DNA of 64,000 nucleotides from Streptomyces pactum (GCF_002005225.1 NZ_CP019724.1:1674001-1738000); one strand, 5' to 3'. Shown: positions 37,406-47,366, counted from the first letter of the stretch. The notes: a model not told the origin generated them from the letters alone. Numbers and translations: made by a program.

Positions 37406-37825
37406 ATGGAGTCCATGGGCCATGGAGCTGACGTCGAAACCACCGCCACCGCACGCGAGCGCCTGGAAGCAGTAGGTGCCGCTGACGTGGCCGCGACCCT
37501 CCAGGCCCTGGCCACCCCCTCCCGGCTGCGCATCCTCGCCCGCCTGCGGGAGGGCCCGTGCGCGGCCACCGAACTCGCCGATGCCGTCGGCATGGAACAG
37601 TCGGCCTGCTCCCACCAGCTTCGCCTGCTGCGGAACCTCGGCCTGGTCACCGGGGAGCGTCGGGGCCGCTCGGTGATCTACGCCCTCTACGACAACCACG
37701 TCGCCGAACTCCTGGAGCAGGCTCTCCACCACGTCGAGCATCAGCGCCTCGGCCTGCGGGACACTCCGGGCACGGCGCCCCTGGACGGACGGCCTGAGCG
37801 GGACGGCCTGAGCGGGACGGCCTGA
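37406..37825 (+). CDS. ArsR/SmtB-family metal sensor
   Basis: 139 residues, winged HTH (about 25-105: LATPSRLRILARLREGPCA, then EQSACSHQLRLLRNLGLVTG). The C-terminal helix has D-x-H-x10-H-x2-H (DNHVAELLEQALHHVEH), the alpha5 metal site of CzrA/NmtR-type repressors that sense Zn, Co or Ni. Metal binding would release it from the TGAA-N6-TTCA operator and derepress the divergent ATPase. The tail beyond residue 120 is a Gly/Asp/Arg-rich extension that runs into a 14-bp repeat. ATG at 37406 or, three codons later, at 37415. Confidence 0.92.
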   Translation: MESMGHGADVETTATARERLEAVGAADVAATLQALATPSRLRILARLREGPCAATELADAVGMEQSACSHQLRLLRNLGLVTGERRGRSVIYALYDNHVAELLEQALHHVEHQRLGLRDTPGTAPLDGRPERDGLSGTA

Positions 37826-37834
37826 GCGGGACGG
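37793..37834. repeat. 14-bp tandem repeat at the arsR 3' end
   Basis: CCTGAGCGGGACGG occurs three times in perfect tandem (37793-37806, 37807-37820, 37821-37834). It spans the arsR stop at 37825. Because 14 is not a multiple of three, copy-number change would alter the ArsR C-terminal tail and stop position. Confidence 0.85.
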
Positions 37835-37856
37835 CTTGCGCGGGGGACCGGCCGCC

Positions 37857-40322
37857 TCAGTACTCCCCCGGCGTTCCCAGGCCGGTGAGCGCCCCGACCG
37901 GGTCGAGGTCGGGGGTGCCGCGGGGCCACCAGTCCTCGCGGCCCGGTTCGGACTCGTAGGCGTACCACAGGCCCGTGCGGCCGAGGCGGATTTGGGTATG
38001 CCCCTTGGGGTGGGTGAGGCGGTTGCGCCAGGGGCGGAAGGCCGGGAGGTCTGCGGCGAGCAGGAGGGGGCGGGCGCGGTCGAAGCGGCCGGCCGGCGGA
38101 TCCCAGGGCTCTTCCAGGACGTCGAGGCCCTCCGGCCCGCCCTGGCGCCAGGCGGCCACCGCTCGCGCCAGCTCCGGCGTGCCGCGTCCGGCGGCGCCGG
38201 CGAGGGACGCGTACAGGGCCCGGCTGCCGGCGGTGAGGCCGGAACCGGGGCGGGCCGCGGCGAGGCGGACGGCGTCCTGCCACAGTGTCAGCCCGCCGAC
38301 CGGGTCACGCCCCGTGGTGAGCAGGGTGTGCGCGCGGGCGGCGGCGTCGGTGGCCAACTGGTCCAGCGCGAAGGGGTCGGGACCACCCGGTGCCGCCGGG
38401 TACGCCGGAGGCTGTTCCGGATGCGGGGGCGGGGGCAGCGGCGCCGGAAGGGGCGGCGGAGTGCGTGCGGCCAGTGCCTCGCCCGCCCGGACGCCGGGCA
38501 GGCGCGCCGGTCCGCGATCCTGGGCGGCGCGGGCCGCGCGGGCCGCGTTCAGCCGGGACAGGGCGTCGAGCAGCTCGCGTTCGCCCCGGCCGCGCAGCAG
38601 GAGCAGGACGAAGGGGTCGGCGTCGAGCAGCCGTGCCGTCTGGTAGCAGAGGGCGGCGGCGTGCTTGCAGGGGTGCCCCGAGTCGGGGCAGCCGCACTGC
38701 GGGGCGAGGTCGCCGGGGCCGGGGAGCAGGGGGACGCCGCAGTCGGCCAGGGAATGGGGCAACTCCTTGTCGAGCAGGGCGGCGATGTGCCCCGGCCGCT
38801 CGACGGCGGCGTCCAGGAACCGCTCCCAGTCGGCGTCGTCGAGCGTGCGCAGCCGCACCTGCACGCGGTACGGCCGGGGCCGGCTGCCCTGCACGTAGGC
38901 GAGGACCAGGCCGGGTGTCACGGTGATGGCGTCGACGCGCCCGCCCTCGGCGTATCCCCGCCCTCGTGCCAGCCGTGCGGGGTCCAGGGCGCCCTCCTCC
39001 AACGCGGTCACCCATGCCTTCCCCCACCAGGTGCCGGCGAGGTCCTCGTCCGCCGCCGGACGGGGCGGGAGCGCGGGGAAGGTACGCCGGAGCTCGCCGT
39101 CGCGGCCCGGGGCGGCCATCGAGCGGGGGGTACGGGGGCTGGCGGGTGGCGTACGAGACGCCTGGCCGTGTCGCACCGGGTGGAGCGCACGGCCCGGCGC
39201 CCCCGGGGTCGGCTCCGGTCGCGGTGCCGCCCGCCGCGGTGGAGGCGGCGGCTCGTACGACGACGTGGGCGGGCGCCAGGGCTCACCGGCGGCCGATGCC
39301 TGGGCTTCGGCTTCGGCTTCGGCTTCGGCTTCGGCTTCGGCTTCGGCTTCGGCTTCGGCTTCGGCTTCGGCTTCGGCTTCGGCTTCGGCTTCGGCTTCGG
39401 CTTCGGCTTCGGCTTCGGCGGGACCCTCCGGGTGCGCGGCGCGAGAGGTCGTGGGAGTGGACCCGGGGGTGGGCATGGGGACGGCCCCCGGGGCGGGCTC
39501 AGGGATGGCGTCCTCAGCGGTCGGGGGCTCCGCGTCGGAGTCCGCCTCCGGAGGCAGACGGAACGCGCCCGCGGCGAAGTCCCGTACGGCGCGGGCGCGG
39601 GCGTCGGCGGTGTGCGGCGCGGCGTGCCCCCGCGGACGGCGGGCGGCCGGGCGGGACAGCCGCCGCGTGGCCTCCGCCCCCTTGGCCGCGGTGTCCGTCG
39701 TCACCTGGCGACGAGCCGCCCGCAACGCCTCACGCGCCACATCCGCCGGTCGACTGTCGCTTCCGCCCGCGGGGCCCGGGCTTGCCGTGGGCGCGTCGGC
39801 GGGAAGAGGCCTCGGAGCGGGGGCGGTCGCCCCACCGGGGATCGGCGGCCCAACAGAGCGAGCCGCCTCTTCGGGCCTGTCCGCTTCCTCGCCCGTCTCC
39901 CCCGTCGCGCCGTCCGTTCCGCCGTCCTCCCGCGCATGTCGTGCGGTCCGCGCGCTGCGCAGGGCCGCGCGTGCCACGTCGCCGGGACGCGACCGCCCGG
40001 GGCCCTCCTCGTGCCGCCGGTCCCGGTCATCGTCCTGGCGCGGGGCATGCTCCTGCCGGGAGGCATGCTCCTGGCGGGGGGCAAAGTCCGGGTGAGGGGC
40101 AGAATCCGGGTGAGGGTCCTGGTACTGATGCTGGTCCTGGTGCTGGTCGTGGCCCGGCTCCCGCACCGGCTGTTCGCGGTCCCTCGGACCCCTTCCGGCT
40201 CCGGCTCCGGCTTCCGCTCCGGCATCCGCCTGCGCTCCGGCGTTGGTGGCCGGCGCCCCCTCTCCGCGCTCGCGAGCCTCGCGCAGGGCGCGGCGTGCCT
40301 CGTCGGCGGGCCGGGGGGTCAT
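37857..40322 (-). CDS. SWIM zinc-finger protein with repeat-rich N-terminal half
   Basis: 821 residues. The SWIM motif C543-x-C545...C552-x-H554 (QCGCPDSGHPCKHAAALCY) is preceded by a conserved WWGKAWVTALEEGALDP block (near 430), as in SWIM proteins encoded beside SNF2 helicases. The N-terminal 400 residues are low-complexity: three copies of a DVAREALRAAR-like segment (RRALREARERG, RAALRSARTAR, REALRAARRQV) and an (EA)19 run at 303-340. The C-terminal part after 600 is helical. ATG at 40322 overlaps the helicase stop as ATGA, so both are translated together. It is likely the helicase partner. Confidence 0.85.
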   Translation of the reverse strand: MTPRPADEARRALREARERGEGAPATNAGAQADAGAEAGAGAGRGPRDREQPVREPGHDQHQDQHQYQDPHPDSAPHPDFAPRQEHASRQEHAPRQDDDRDRRHEEGPGRSRPGDVARAALRSARTARHAREDGGTDGATGETGEEADRPEEAARSVGPPIPGGATAPAPRPLPADAPTASPGPAGGSDSRPADVAREALRAARRQVTTDTAAKGAEATRRLSRPAARRPRGHAAPHTADARARAVRDFAAGAFRLPPEADSDAEPPTAEDAIPEPAPGAVPMPTPGSTPTTSRAAHPEGPAEAEAEAEAEAEAEAEAEAEAEAEAEAEAEAEAEAEAEAQASAAGEPWRPPTSSYEPPPPPRRAAPRPEPTPGAPGRALHPVRHGQASRTPPASPRTPRSMAAPGRDGELRRTFPALPPRPAADEDLAGTWWGKAWVTALEEGALDPARLARGRGYAEGGRVDAITVTPGLVLAYVQGSRPRPYRVQVRLRTLDDADWERFLDAAVERPGHIAALLDKELPHSLADCGVPLLPGPGDLAPQCGCPDSGHPCKHAAALCYQTARLLDADPFVLLLLRGRGERELLDALSRLNAARAARAAQDRGPARLPGVRAGEALAARTPPPLPAPLPPPPHPEQPPAYPAAPGGPDPFALDQLATDAAARAHTLLTTGRDPVGGLTLWQDAVRLAAARPGSGLTAGSRALYASLAGAAGRGTPELARAVAAWRQGGPEGLDVLEEPWDPPAGRFDRARPLLLAADLPAFRPWRNRLTHPKGHTQIRLGRTGLWYAYESEPGREDWWPRGTPDLDPVGALTGLGTPGEY
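39303..39416. repeat. GGCTTC hexanucleotide microsatellite, 19 copies
   Basis: Nineteen perfect copies of GGCTTC (114 bp) read on the minus strand as GAAGCC, encoding (Glu-Ala)19 in the SWIM protein. Being a 6-bp unit, length changes keep the frame and would vary a charged helical spacer. Perfect conservation of all copies at the DNA level implies recent expansion by slippage. Confidence 0.97.
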
Positions 40323-43300
40323 GACGGCCTCCGCAGGGACACCAGGTCGGACAGTTCGCGGACCGTCAGTTCGGTGAGGGCCGCCTCGCCGGAACCGAGG
40401 ACGGCGTCGGCCAGGGCCCGCTTGGACTGGAGCATCTCGGCGATGCGGTCCTCGACGGTGCCTTCGGTGATGAGCCGGTGGACCTGGACCGGCTGGGTCT
40501 GGCCGATGCGGTAGGCGCGGTCGGTGGCCTGTTCCTCGACCGCCGGATTCCACCAGCGGTCGAAGTGCACGACGTGGCCCGCCCGGGTGAGGTTCAGGCC
40601 GGTGCCGGCGGCCTTCAGGGAGAGGACGAGGACGGGGGTGGCCCCGCTCTGGAAGCGGTCCACCATGCGTTCGCGTTCCGGCACCGGCGTTCCGCCGTGC
40701 AGCAGGTCGACCGGGACCGCGCGGGCGGTCAGGTGGGAGGTGATGAGGCGCGCCATGCCGACGTACTGCGTGAAGACGAGCGCCGAACCGTCCTCCGCCA
40801 GCAGCGTGTCCAGCAGTTCGTCCAGCAGGGCGAGTTTGCCGGAGCGGGCGGTCAGCCGGTCGGCCCCGCCGGGCGGGTGCTCCTCCTTCAGGAACAGCGC
40901 GGGGTGGTCGCAGATCTGCTTCAGCGAGGTCAGGAGCTTGAGCACCAGTCCCCGGCGGCCCATGCCCTCGGTCGACTCGATGGCGAGCATCGACTCGCGC
41001 ACCACCGCCTCGTACAGCGCGGCCTGTTCGCGGGTGAGCGGGACGGGGTGGTCCGTCTCGGTCTTCGGCGGCAGCTCCGGGACGATGCCCGGGTCGGACT
41101 TCTTGCGGCGCAGCAGGAAGGGGCGGATCAGACTGGCGAGACGCGCCACCGCCTCCCCGTCCTCGCCGTTCTCCACCGCGCGCGCGTGCCGGGCGCGGAA
41201 GGACTTCAGGGGGCCGAGGAGCCCGGGGGTGGTCCAGTCGAGCAGAGCCCACAGCTCGGAGAGGTTGTTCTCCACCGGTGTGCCGGTCAGTGCGACGCGC
41301 GCGGGGGACGGGATCGTGCGCAGGGCCTTGGCCGTCGCCGAGTACGGGTTCTTGACGTGCTGTGCCTCGTCGGCGACGACCATGCCCCAGTGCCGCTCGG
41401 CCAGCGTCGCCGCCGCGGACCGCATGGTGCCGTACGTGGTGAGGACGAAGCCGCCGGTCAGGTCGCCCAGGGTGCGGTCCGGGCCGTGGAAGCGGCGGAC
41501 GGGGACACCGGGCGCGAACCGGGTGATCTCCCGCTGCCAGTTGCCCAGCAGGGACGCGGGGCAGACCACCAGGGTCGGTTCGGTGCGGGCCCGCTTGAGG
41601 TGCAGGGCGATGACGGTGACCGTCTTGCCGAGACCCATGTCGTCGGCGAGGCAGCCGCCGAGGCCGAGGGAGGTCATGAGGTCGAGCCAGGCCAGGCCGC
41701 GCAGTTGGTAGTCGCGGAGGGTGGCGTGCAGGCCGGGCGGCGGTTCGGCCGGGCGGACACCGGCCGTGAGCCGGTCGCGCAGGGCGGCCAGCGCTCCGAC
41801 CGGGACCACGTCGACCGTCTCGCCGTCGGCCTCCGCGGTGCCGGTGAGGGCGACGGACAGGGCGTCGACCGGGTCCAGCAGGCCGAGGTCGCGCTTGCGG
41901 GCGCGGCGGACCAGGGCGGGGTCGACCAGTACCCACCTGTCGCGCAGCCGGACGACCGGACGATGGGCCTCCGCGAGGCTGTCCATCTCGGCCTCGGTGA
42001 GGGGGTCGCCGCCGATCGCCAGTTGCCAGCGGAACTGGAGAAGGTCCTCGCTCTCGAAGAAGCCGGTGCCGTCGGTCGAGGAGCCGGGCGCGGGCCGGAC
42101 CACCGCGGTCGCGGTGAGGTCCTGGGCCAGGTCACGGGGCCAGTGCACGGCGACACCGGCGGCGGAGAGCCGGCCTGCCGCCACGCCCAGCAGGTCGATG
42201 ACCTCCTCCTCGGACAGGCTGAGGACGTCGGGCACGTCCTGCTCGGTGAGCCGGTCGAGCGGCGGCCAGACCCTCGCGGCGCGCCGCACCGCGAGGGCGG
42301 CGTCCACGCGCGCGCGGGGACCGAACGCCACGTCGGCCGCTCCCGACCACAGGTCCGCCGCGTCGGCCACGAGGGTGGGGTCGGCGAGGCTGTGCACCTG
42401 GACGACCGCCGCCCCCGCGCCGCGCGCGCCTCCGTTGCCGTCGTCCCCGTCGAACAGGTCGTACGCCGACAGATCCAGGCGGAGCGAGATACGCACGCCC
42501 GCGTCCATGCCGGCGGCGACCTCCGCGGCCCAGTCGTGGGCGTCGGGCAGGCGCTGGGCCCCGCGGGCGGCGAAGGGCCGGCCCGAGGCGTGGGGCGCGG
42601 CCGGGGTGCGGGGCAGGGTGTCGGCGACCGCGTCCAGGAAGGCGCGGATCAGTGCCTCGGGGTCCGGCAGCCGGATCGGGCCGGGGCCGTCCAGGGGGAC
42701 CGCGTGGCCCTCCGGGGGCATCGCGGCGGCCACCGCCCGCAGGTGCGCGATGTCGTCGGGGTCCATCGGGCCGGCCCGCCAGGCGTCGTGTCCGGTCGCC
42801 GTCAGGCCGGGCAGGAGCCGGCCGCGCGCGGCGAGCCGCAGGGCGTGCAGGGTGGCGGCGCCCCAGCAGGCGGTCGCCGGATGGGCGGCCGGGTCGTGCC
42901 GGGCGCGCACCAGCAGGGGCAGCGCCTCGCCGACCGGGAGCGACAGCGCGGGCGTCGCCCGGCGCCGCACTCCGGCGCCGTGCCGCCGTACGACGGTGAG
43001 CTCCGTGGGTGCGCCGGGCCGGGCGCCGCCCCCGGCGGGCGGGACGGCGGGGGCGTCCTGCAAAGGCGCGGCAGACACGCCGCCTTCGGTGGGGGACACG
43101 GCAGACGCGTCCCCCGGCTCCCGGGCGGCGACAGCCCTTGCGCCCGATGACGTGGTGGCGGATGCCCCGCCTCCGGCAGACGCGTCGGCAGCGGACCGGC
43201 CGACGGGCGACCCGGTGGCGTCAGCCCCGCCTTCCGCCGGTGCGACGGCCGCACGGTGTCCGGCGACGGCGGTGCCGACGGGCCCGCCCTCGGGGTCCCA

Positions 43301-43456
43301 GAAGACGATCCGCCCGTCGCGCGGGAGAGGTGCGGGCAGGAAGACGGCCGCGAGCCGGACGGGGACGGACGAAGTGAGTTCCTCCGGCTGCCGCGCCGCT
43401 CCCCGCTCCCCCGCTCGTCCCGCGGACATCGTGCCCGCCACGGCCACGTCGCTCAT
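40319..43456 (-). CDS. SNF2-family (HepA/RapA-like) DEAD/DEAH-box helicase
   Basis: 1045 residues. The C-terminal half is an SWI2/SNF2 ATPase: motif I DDMGLGKTVTVIALHL (near 605), motif II VVADEAQHVKN (near 693), motif III ALTGTPVEN, motif V VLVLSLKAAGTGLNL, motif VI YRIGQTQPVQVHRLI. Before it comes an SNF2_N-associated accessory domain, and the first 160 residues include a low-complexity Gly/Ala stretch (about 70-145). Such proteins use ATP to translocate on DNA and remodel bound proteins. It is coupled to the SWIM protein by ATGA overlap. ATG at 43456 is chosen by its AGGA and conserved MSDVAVAG start. Confidence 0.93.
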   Translation of the reverse strand: MSDVAVAGTMSAGRAGERGAARQPEELTSSVPVRLAAVFLPAPLPRDGRIVFWDPEGGPVGTAVAGHRAAVAPAEGGADATGSPVGRSAADASAGGGASATTSSGARAVAAREPGDASAVSPTEGGVSAAPLQDAPAVPPAGGGARPGAPTELTVVRRHGAGVRRRATPALSLPVGEALPLLVRARHDPAAHPATACWGAATLHALRLAARGRLLPGLTATGHDAWRAGPMDPDDIAHLRAVAAAMPPEGHAVPLDGPGPIRLPDPEALIRAFLDAVADTLPRTPAAPHASGRPFAARGAQRLPDAHDWAAEVAAGMDAGVRISLRLDLSAYDLFDGDDGNGGARGAGAAVVQVHSLADPTLVADAADLWSGAADVAFGPRARVDAALAVRRAARVWPPLDRLTEQDVPDVLSLSEEEVIDLLGVAAGRLSAAGVAVHWPRDLAQDLTATAVVRPAPGSSTDGTGFFESEDLLQFRWQLAIGGDPLTEAEMDSLAEAHRPVVRLRDRWVLVDPALVRRARKRDLGLLDPVDALSVALTGTAEADGETVDVVPVGALAALRDRLTAGVRPAEPPPGLHATLRDYQLRGLAWLDLMTSLGLGGCLADDMGLGKTVTVIALHLKRARTEPTLVVCPASLLGNWQREITRFAPGVPVRRFHGPDRTLGDLTGGFVLTTYGTMRSAAATLAERHWGMVVADEAQHVKNPYSATAKALRTIPSPARVALTGTPVENNLSELWALLDWTTPGLLGPLKSFRARHARAVENGEDGEAVARLASLIRPFLLRRKKSDPGIVPELPPKTETDHPVPLTREQAALYEAVVRESMLAIESTEGMGRRGLVLKLLTSLKQICDHPALFLKEEHPPGGADRLTARSGKLALLDELLDTLLAEDGSALVFTQYVGMARLITSHLTARAVPVDLLHGGTPVPERERMVDRFQSGATPVLVLSLKAAGTGLNLTRAGHVVHFDRWWNPAVEEQATDRAYRIGQTQPVQVHRLITEGTVEDRIAEMLQSKRALADAVLGSGEAALTELTVRELSDLVSLRRPS

Positions 43457-43532
43457 ACGTCCTGTCACCTCCCGCCCGTCTGCCGGATCAGATGTCTTCG
43501 ACTCTACGGGCGGGGTCTGACAATCGGCTCCG

Positions 43533-43559
43533 GCGCCCTGCCGGGGCCCGGCAGGGCGC
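43533..43559 (-). terminator. Strong hairpin terminator
   Basis: GCGCCCTGCCGGG pairs with CCCGGCAGGGCGC around a single central base (13-bp perfect stem). It lies just after the stop of the 193-residue membrane-anchored protein gene and before the helicase start, so it probably ends the ROK/hypothetical transcript. Confidence 0.65.
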
Positions 43560-43569
43560 ACGTGCGCGG

Positions 43570-44151
43570 TCAGGGAACCGTGCGCGAGACGACGTACACC
43601 ATCGGATAGTCCGGGTCCTCCATGTTCACCACGACGTCCTGGGTGGGCGCCGGGTTCCGCTGCTCGTTGACGAGGCCGTACCAGGAGTCGGACCCGCCGA
43701 ACTCCCAGCCGGTGATCCGCTGGGCGCGGTCGCTGATGGCGATCTTGCCCCTCTCCAGCGCGTCCCGGTCGACGCCCAGCCCCGCGAGGAAGGCGTCCAG
43801 GCCGGCGTTGGTGGTCTCGAACTGGACGTAGAGGCGACTGGTCTTCCAGTTGTTCGTCTCGTAGTACGCGACCTCTTCGGACGGGACCGGGACGGGGACC
43901 TCGTAGACGCGGCGCTGCAGTTTGGACGGCCAGCCCTCGGTCATGCCGGTCGCCGCGTACTTCGCCTCCTTCTCCCTGCCGCTGTCGCGGCTCTGGTTGG
44001 CGGAGATCATCAAGTAGCCGGCCGGGATGCCGATGAGCAGCACGATGATGAGCAGGGTGAGCGACCGGCGGCGGATCATGTGCCGGCGGTCCTCGGCCGG
44101 GGGCCGGGGCTGGTCCGGGGGCCCGGCCTGGTGGGGCAGGGAATCCGTCAC
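43570..44151 (-). CDS. Membrane-anchored hypothetical protein
   Basis: 193 residues: short proline-rich cytoplasmic N-terminus, one transmembrane helix (about 30-50, RSLTLLIIVLLIGIPAGYLM), then an extracytoplasmic domain of about 140 residues (PVPVPSEEVAYYETNNWKTS, LYVQFETTNAGLDAFLAGLG, GWEFGGSDSWYGLVNEQ). I do not recognise a named family. The GTG at 44151 overlaps the ROK kinase stop as GTGA, so it is coupled to it. A sugar-related role is only suggested by this neighbour. Confidence 0.8.
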   Translation of the reverse strand: MTDSLPHQAGPPDQPRPPAEDRRHMIRRRSLTLLIIVLLIGIPAGYLMISANQSRDSGREKEAKYAATGMTEGWPSKLQRRVYEVPVPVPSEEVAYYETNNWKTSRLYVQFETTNAGLDAFLAGLGVDRDALERGKIAISDRAQRITGWEFGGSDSWYGLVNEQRNPAPTQDVVVNMEDPDYPMVYVVSRTVP

Positions 44152-45296
44152 AGCGACTCCCGGGACGTGCGGCGGGCCTCCGCGTACCGCTCGTAGCGCT
44201 CGTAGCGCTCCACCCGGCGGCGTTTGGCGCGGCGGAATCTGCGGGCGACCAGCCGGGACAGGTCGGCGGCGCCCACCATGCCGGCCTCCGGGCCGAGCTG
44301 GGCGCGGACGATGCGCGCCTCGGGGCGGTAGCCGCGGCCGGTGAGCTGGCGTTTGAAGGCGTCGCGTGCGGGGCCGATCAGCAGGTCGTCGGCGGCGCTG
44401 ACCCCGCCGCCGATCACGAAGCAGGACGGGTCGAGGGCCGCCGCGAGGTTGGCGATGCCGACGCCGAGCCACTGGCCGATGTCCTGGAGCAGCTCGATGC
44501 ACATGGCGTCGCCGTCGCGGGCCAGCTCGGTGATCATCGGGCCGGTGATGTCGCCGATGCTGCCCTTGACGTGCTCGATGATCCCGTACGCCACCGGCGA
44601 GTCGGCGGCGGCCAGCTCGCGGGCCTCCCGGACCAGCGCGTTGCCGGAGCTGTACTGCTCCCAGCAGCCGCGGTTGCCGCAGGGGCAGCGGTGGCCGCCG
44701 GGGACGACCTGCATGTGTCCGAACTCGCCGGCGACCCCGTACTTGCCCCGCTTGACCTGCCCGTCCTCCAGGATCGCGCCGCCGATGCCGGTGCCGAGGG
44801 TGATCATGACGAGGTGGTCCTCGCCGCGGCCGGCGCCGAAGCGCCACTCTGCCCAGGCGGCGGTGTTGGCGTCGTTGTCCACCAGGACGGGGACGGCGAG
44901 GCGGCCGGCGATGCGGTCGCGCAGCGGTTCGTTGCGCCAGGACAGGTGGGGGGCGAACAGCACACGGTTGCGGTCGGCGTCGACCCAGCCGGCCGCGCCG
45001 ATGCCGACGGCGTGCACGTCGTGCCGGTCGGAGAGGTCCAGGACCAGTTCGACGATGGTGTCCTCGACGACCTTGGGGCTCTTGGACTTGTCCGGGGTCT
45101 CCGTGCGGAGCTTCTCCAGGATGTTGCCGTCGGCGTCCACGACGCCCGCCATGACTTTCGTGCCGCCGATGTCGATGCCGACCGTCGGCACTCGGGGTGC
45201 CGTCAGGTGGGAGCGGCGTTCCCTCGTGCCCACGGTGCGCAGGACCGGGGCGCGGCGGGAGCCGATGGGGGCGGTGAAGTCGCGGTAGGTGCTCAT
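44148..45296 (-). CDS. ROK-family sugar kinase (glucokinase-like)
   Basis: 382 residues. ATP-binding GIDIGGTK (40-47), catalytic aspartate D142 in LVDNDANTAA, phosphate loop TLGTGIGGAI (166-175) and the ROK zinc motif GHRCPCGNRGCWEQ (201-214) are all visible. No N-terminal HTH is present, so it is a kinase rather than a ROK repressor. The C-terminus is an unusual Arg/Tyr-rich tail with an ERYERYERY repeat. It phosphorylates a hexose, probably the one brought in by the ABC transporter encoded next door. ATG at 45296. Confidence 0.9.
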   Translation of the reverse strand: MSTYRDFTAPIGSRRAPVLRTVGTRERRSHLTAPRVPTVGIDIGGTKVMAGVVDADGNILEKLRTETPDKSKSPKVVEDTIVELVLDLSDRHDVHAVGIGAAGWVDADRNRVLFAPHLSWRNEPLRDRIAGRLAVPVLVDNDANTAAWAEWRFGAGRGEDHLVMITLGTGIGGAILEDGQVKRGKYGVAGEFGHMQVVPGGHRCPCGNRGCWEQYSSGNALVREARELAAADSPVAYGIIEHVKGSIGDITGPMITELARDGDAMCIELLQDIGQWLGVGIANLAAALDPSCFVIGGGVSAADDLLIGPARDAFKRQLTGRGYRPEARIVRAQLGPEAGMVGAADLSRLVARRFRRAKRRRVERYERYERYAEARRTSRESL

Positions 45297-45326
45297 CGGG
45301 TGCGATTGTGCCGCACGGCTGTGCCG

Positions 45327-45455
45327 GGTGCCGAATGGGACAGGGGGTGGGCGGAGCGGTTCGACGCCGGGTGCCGAAGGGGACAGGGGGTGGCCGGAGC
45401 GGTTCGACGCCGAGCGCCGAAGGGGACAAGCGGCGGCCGGAGCGGTTCGACGCCG
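45327..45455. repeat. 43-bp tandem repeat, 3 copies
   Basis: Three consecutive 43-bp units (45327-45369, 45370-45412, 45413-45455), each with GCCGAA-GGGGACA and GGAGCGGTTCGACGCCG blocks, differing at a few positions. They fill the intergenic gap between the ROK kinase start and the ABC ATPase stop, which is 226 bp. Presence of GGTTCGACGCC direct repeats could allow slippage or act as a regulatory spacer. Confidence 0.9.
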
Positions 45456-45522
45456 GGCGTGGGTGCCCGGTGGTCGATCGCGCCCACGCGGCGGAGCCGC
45501 GAACCGGCACCAACCCTTGTTC

Positions 45523-46325
<803 letters not shown>

Positions 46326-46329
<4 letters not shown>

Positions 46330-47366
46330 TTGGTCGCCTCCGCGCGCTTGCGGACCCAGGCGTTGAGCAGGGTCGCGAGGAGCAGCATCGCTCCGAGGAA
46401 GAACTTGAACCAGTCGGGGTTCCACTCGGCGAAGACGATGCCCTTGCCGGTCATGCCGAAGATGAACGCGCCGACCGCCGAGCCGACGGCGCTGCCGTGG
46501 CCGCCGGTGATCAGGCAGCCGCCGATGACGGCCGCGATGATGTAGATCAGCTCGTTGCCCACGCCCTCGCCGGACTGGACGACGTCGTAGGAGAAGAGCA
46601 GGTGTTGGCCCGAGATCCAGGCGCCGAGACCGACGCCCATGTAGAGGCCGATCTTGGTCTTGGTGACCGGTACGCCCACCGCGCGGGCGGCGTCCTTGTT
46701 GCCGCCGACCGCGAAGATCCAGTTGCCGGCGCGGGTGCGCAGCAGGATCCAGCTCGCGACGGCGACCAGGGCGAGCCACCACAGGATGGTGACCTTGAAG
46801 CCGACGCCGCCGATGGTGAGCGTGGAGGCGAAGACCTCGCGGGCGGAGGGGAAGCCCTCCATGTCGGCGATCGTCTTGGTGGAGACGGTGCCGTCGATCA
46901 GCTTGGTGAACCCCAGGTTCAGGCCGGTCAGCATCAGGAAGGTGCCGAGCGTGATGATGAAGCTGGGGAGTCCGGTCCGGGTGAGCATGAAGCCGTTGAA
47001 GGCGCCGATCGCCAGGGTGACCAGCAGGGAGACCCCGACACCGACCCAGACGTTGGCGGTCATCTGGTAGCTGAACATCGACGAGACCAGGGCCGACGAG
47101 GTGACCATGACGCCCGCGGACAGGTCGAACTCACCGCCGATCATCAGCAGCGCCACCGGCACGGCCATGATGCCGATCGTGGACGCGGCGTAGAGCACCG
47201 TGCTGAGGCTGGAGGCGCGCAGGAAGCTGTCGGCGAAGAACGCGAAGAAGACGAAGACGGCGATCGCGCCGACGACGGAACCCAGCTCCGGGCGGCCCAG
47301 CAGCTTCCGCAGCGGAGAGGTCTGCAGAATCCTTTCGTCGGATCGGGCCTCCGTGGTGGCGCTCAT
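46326..47366 (-). CDS. Sugar ABC transporter permease (RbsC-like)
   Basis: 346 residues with about ten transmembrane helices. BPD_transp_2 family features are visible: [20 protein letters not shown] and [20 protein letters not shown], and the EAA-like coupling motif in [20 protein letters not shown]. It imports a monosaccharide or polyol with the neighbouring ATPase and binding protein. ATG at 47366 overlaps the SBP stop as ATGA. Confidence 0.93.

Noticed and set aside
37836-40514. Plus-strand open frame with a long Phe-Gly repeat
   Set aside because: The FG repeat is the antisense reading of the GGCTTC microsatellite; the minus-strand SWIM gene has the domain motif and the ATGA coupling.
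45327-45455. Possible CRISPR or insertion-sequence ends
   Set aside because: Three contiguous 43-bp units without spacers, terminal inverted repeats or transposase.
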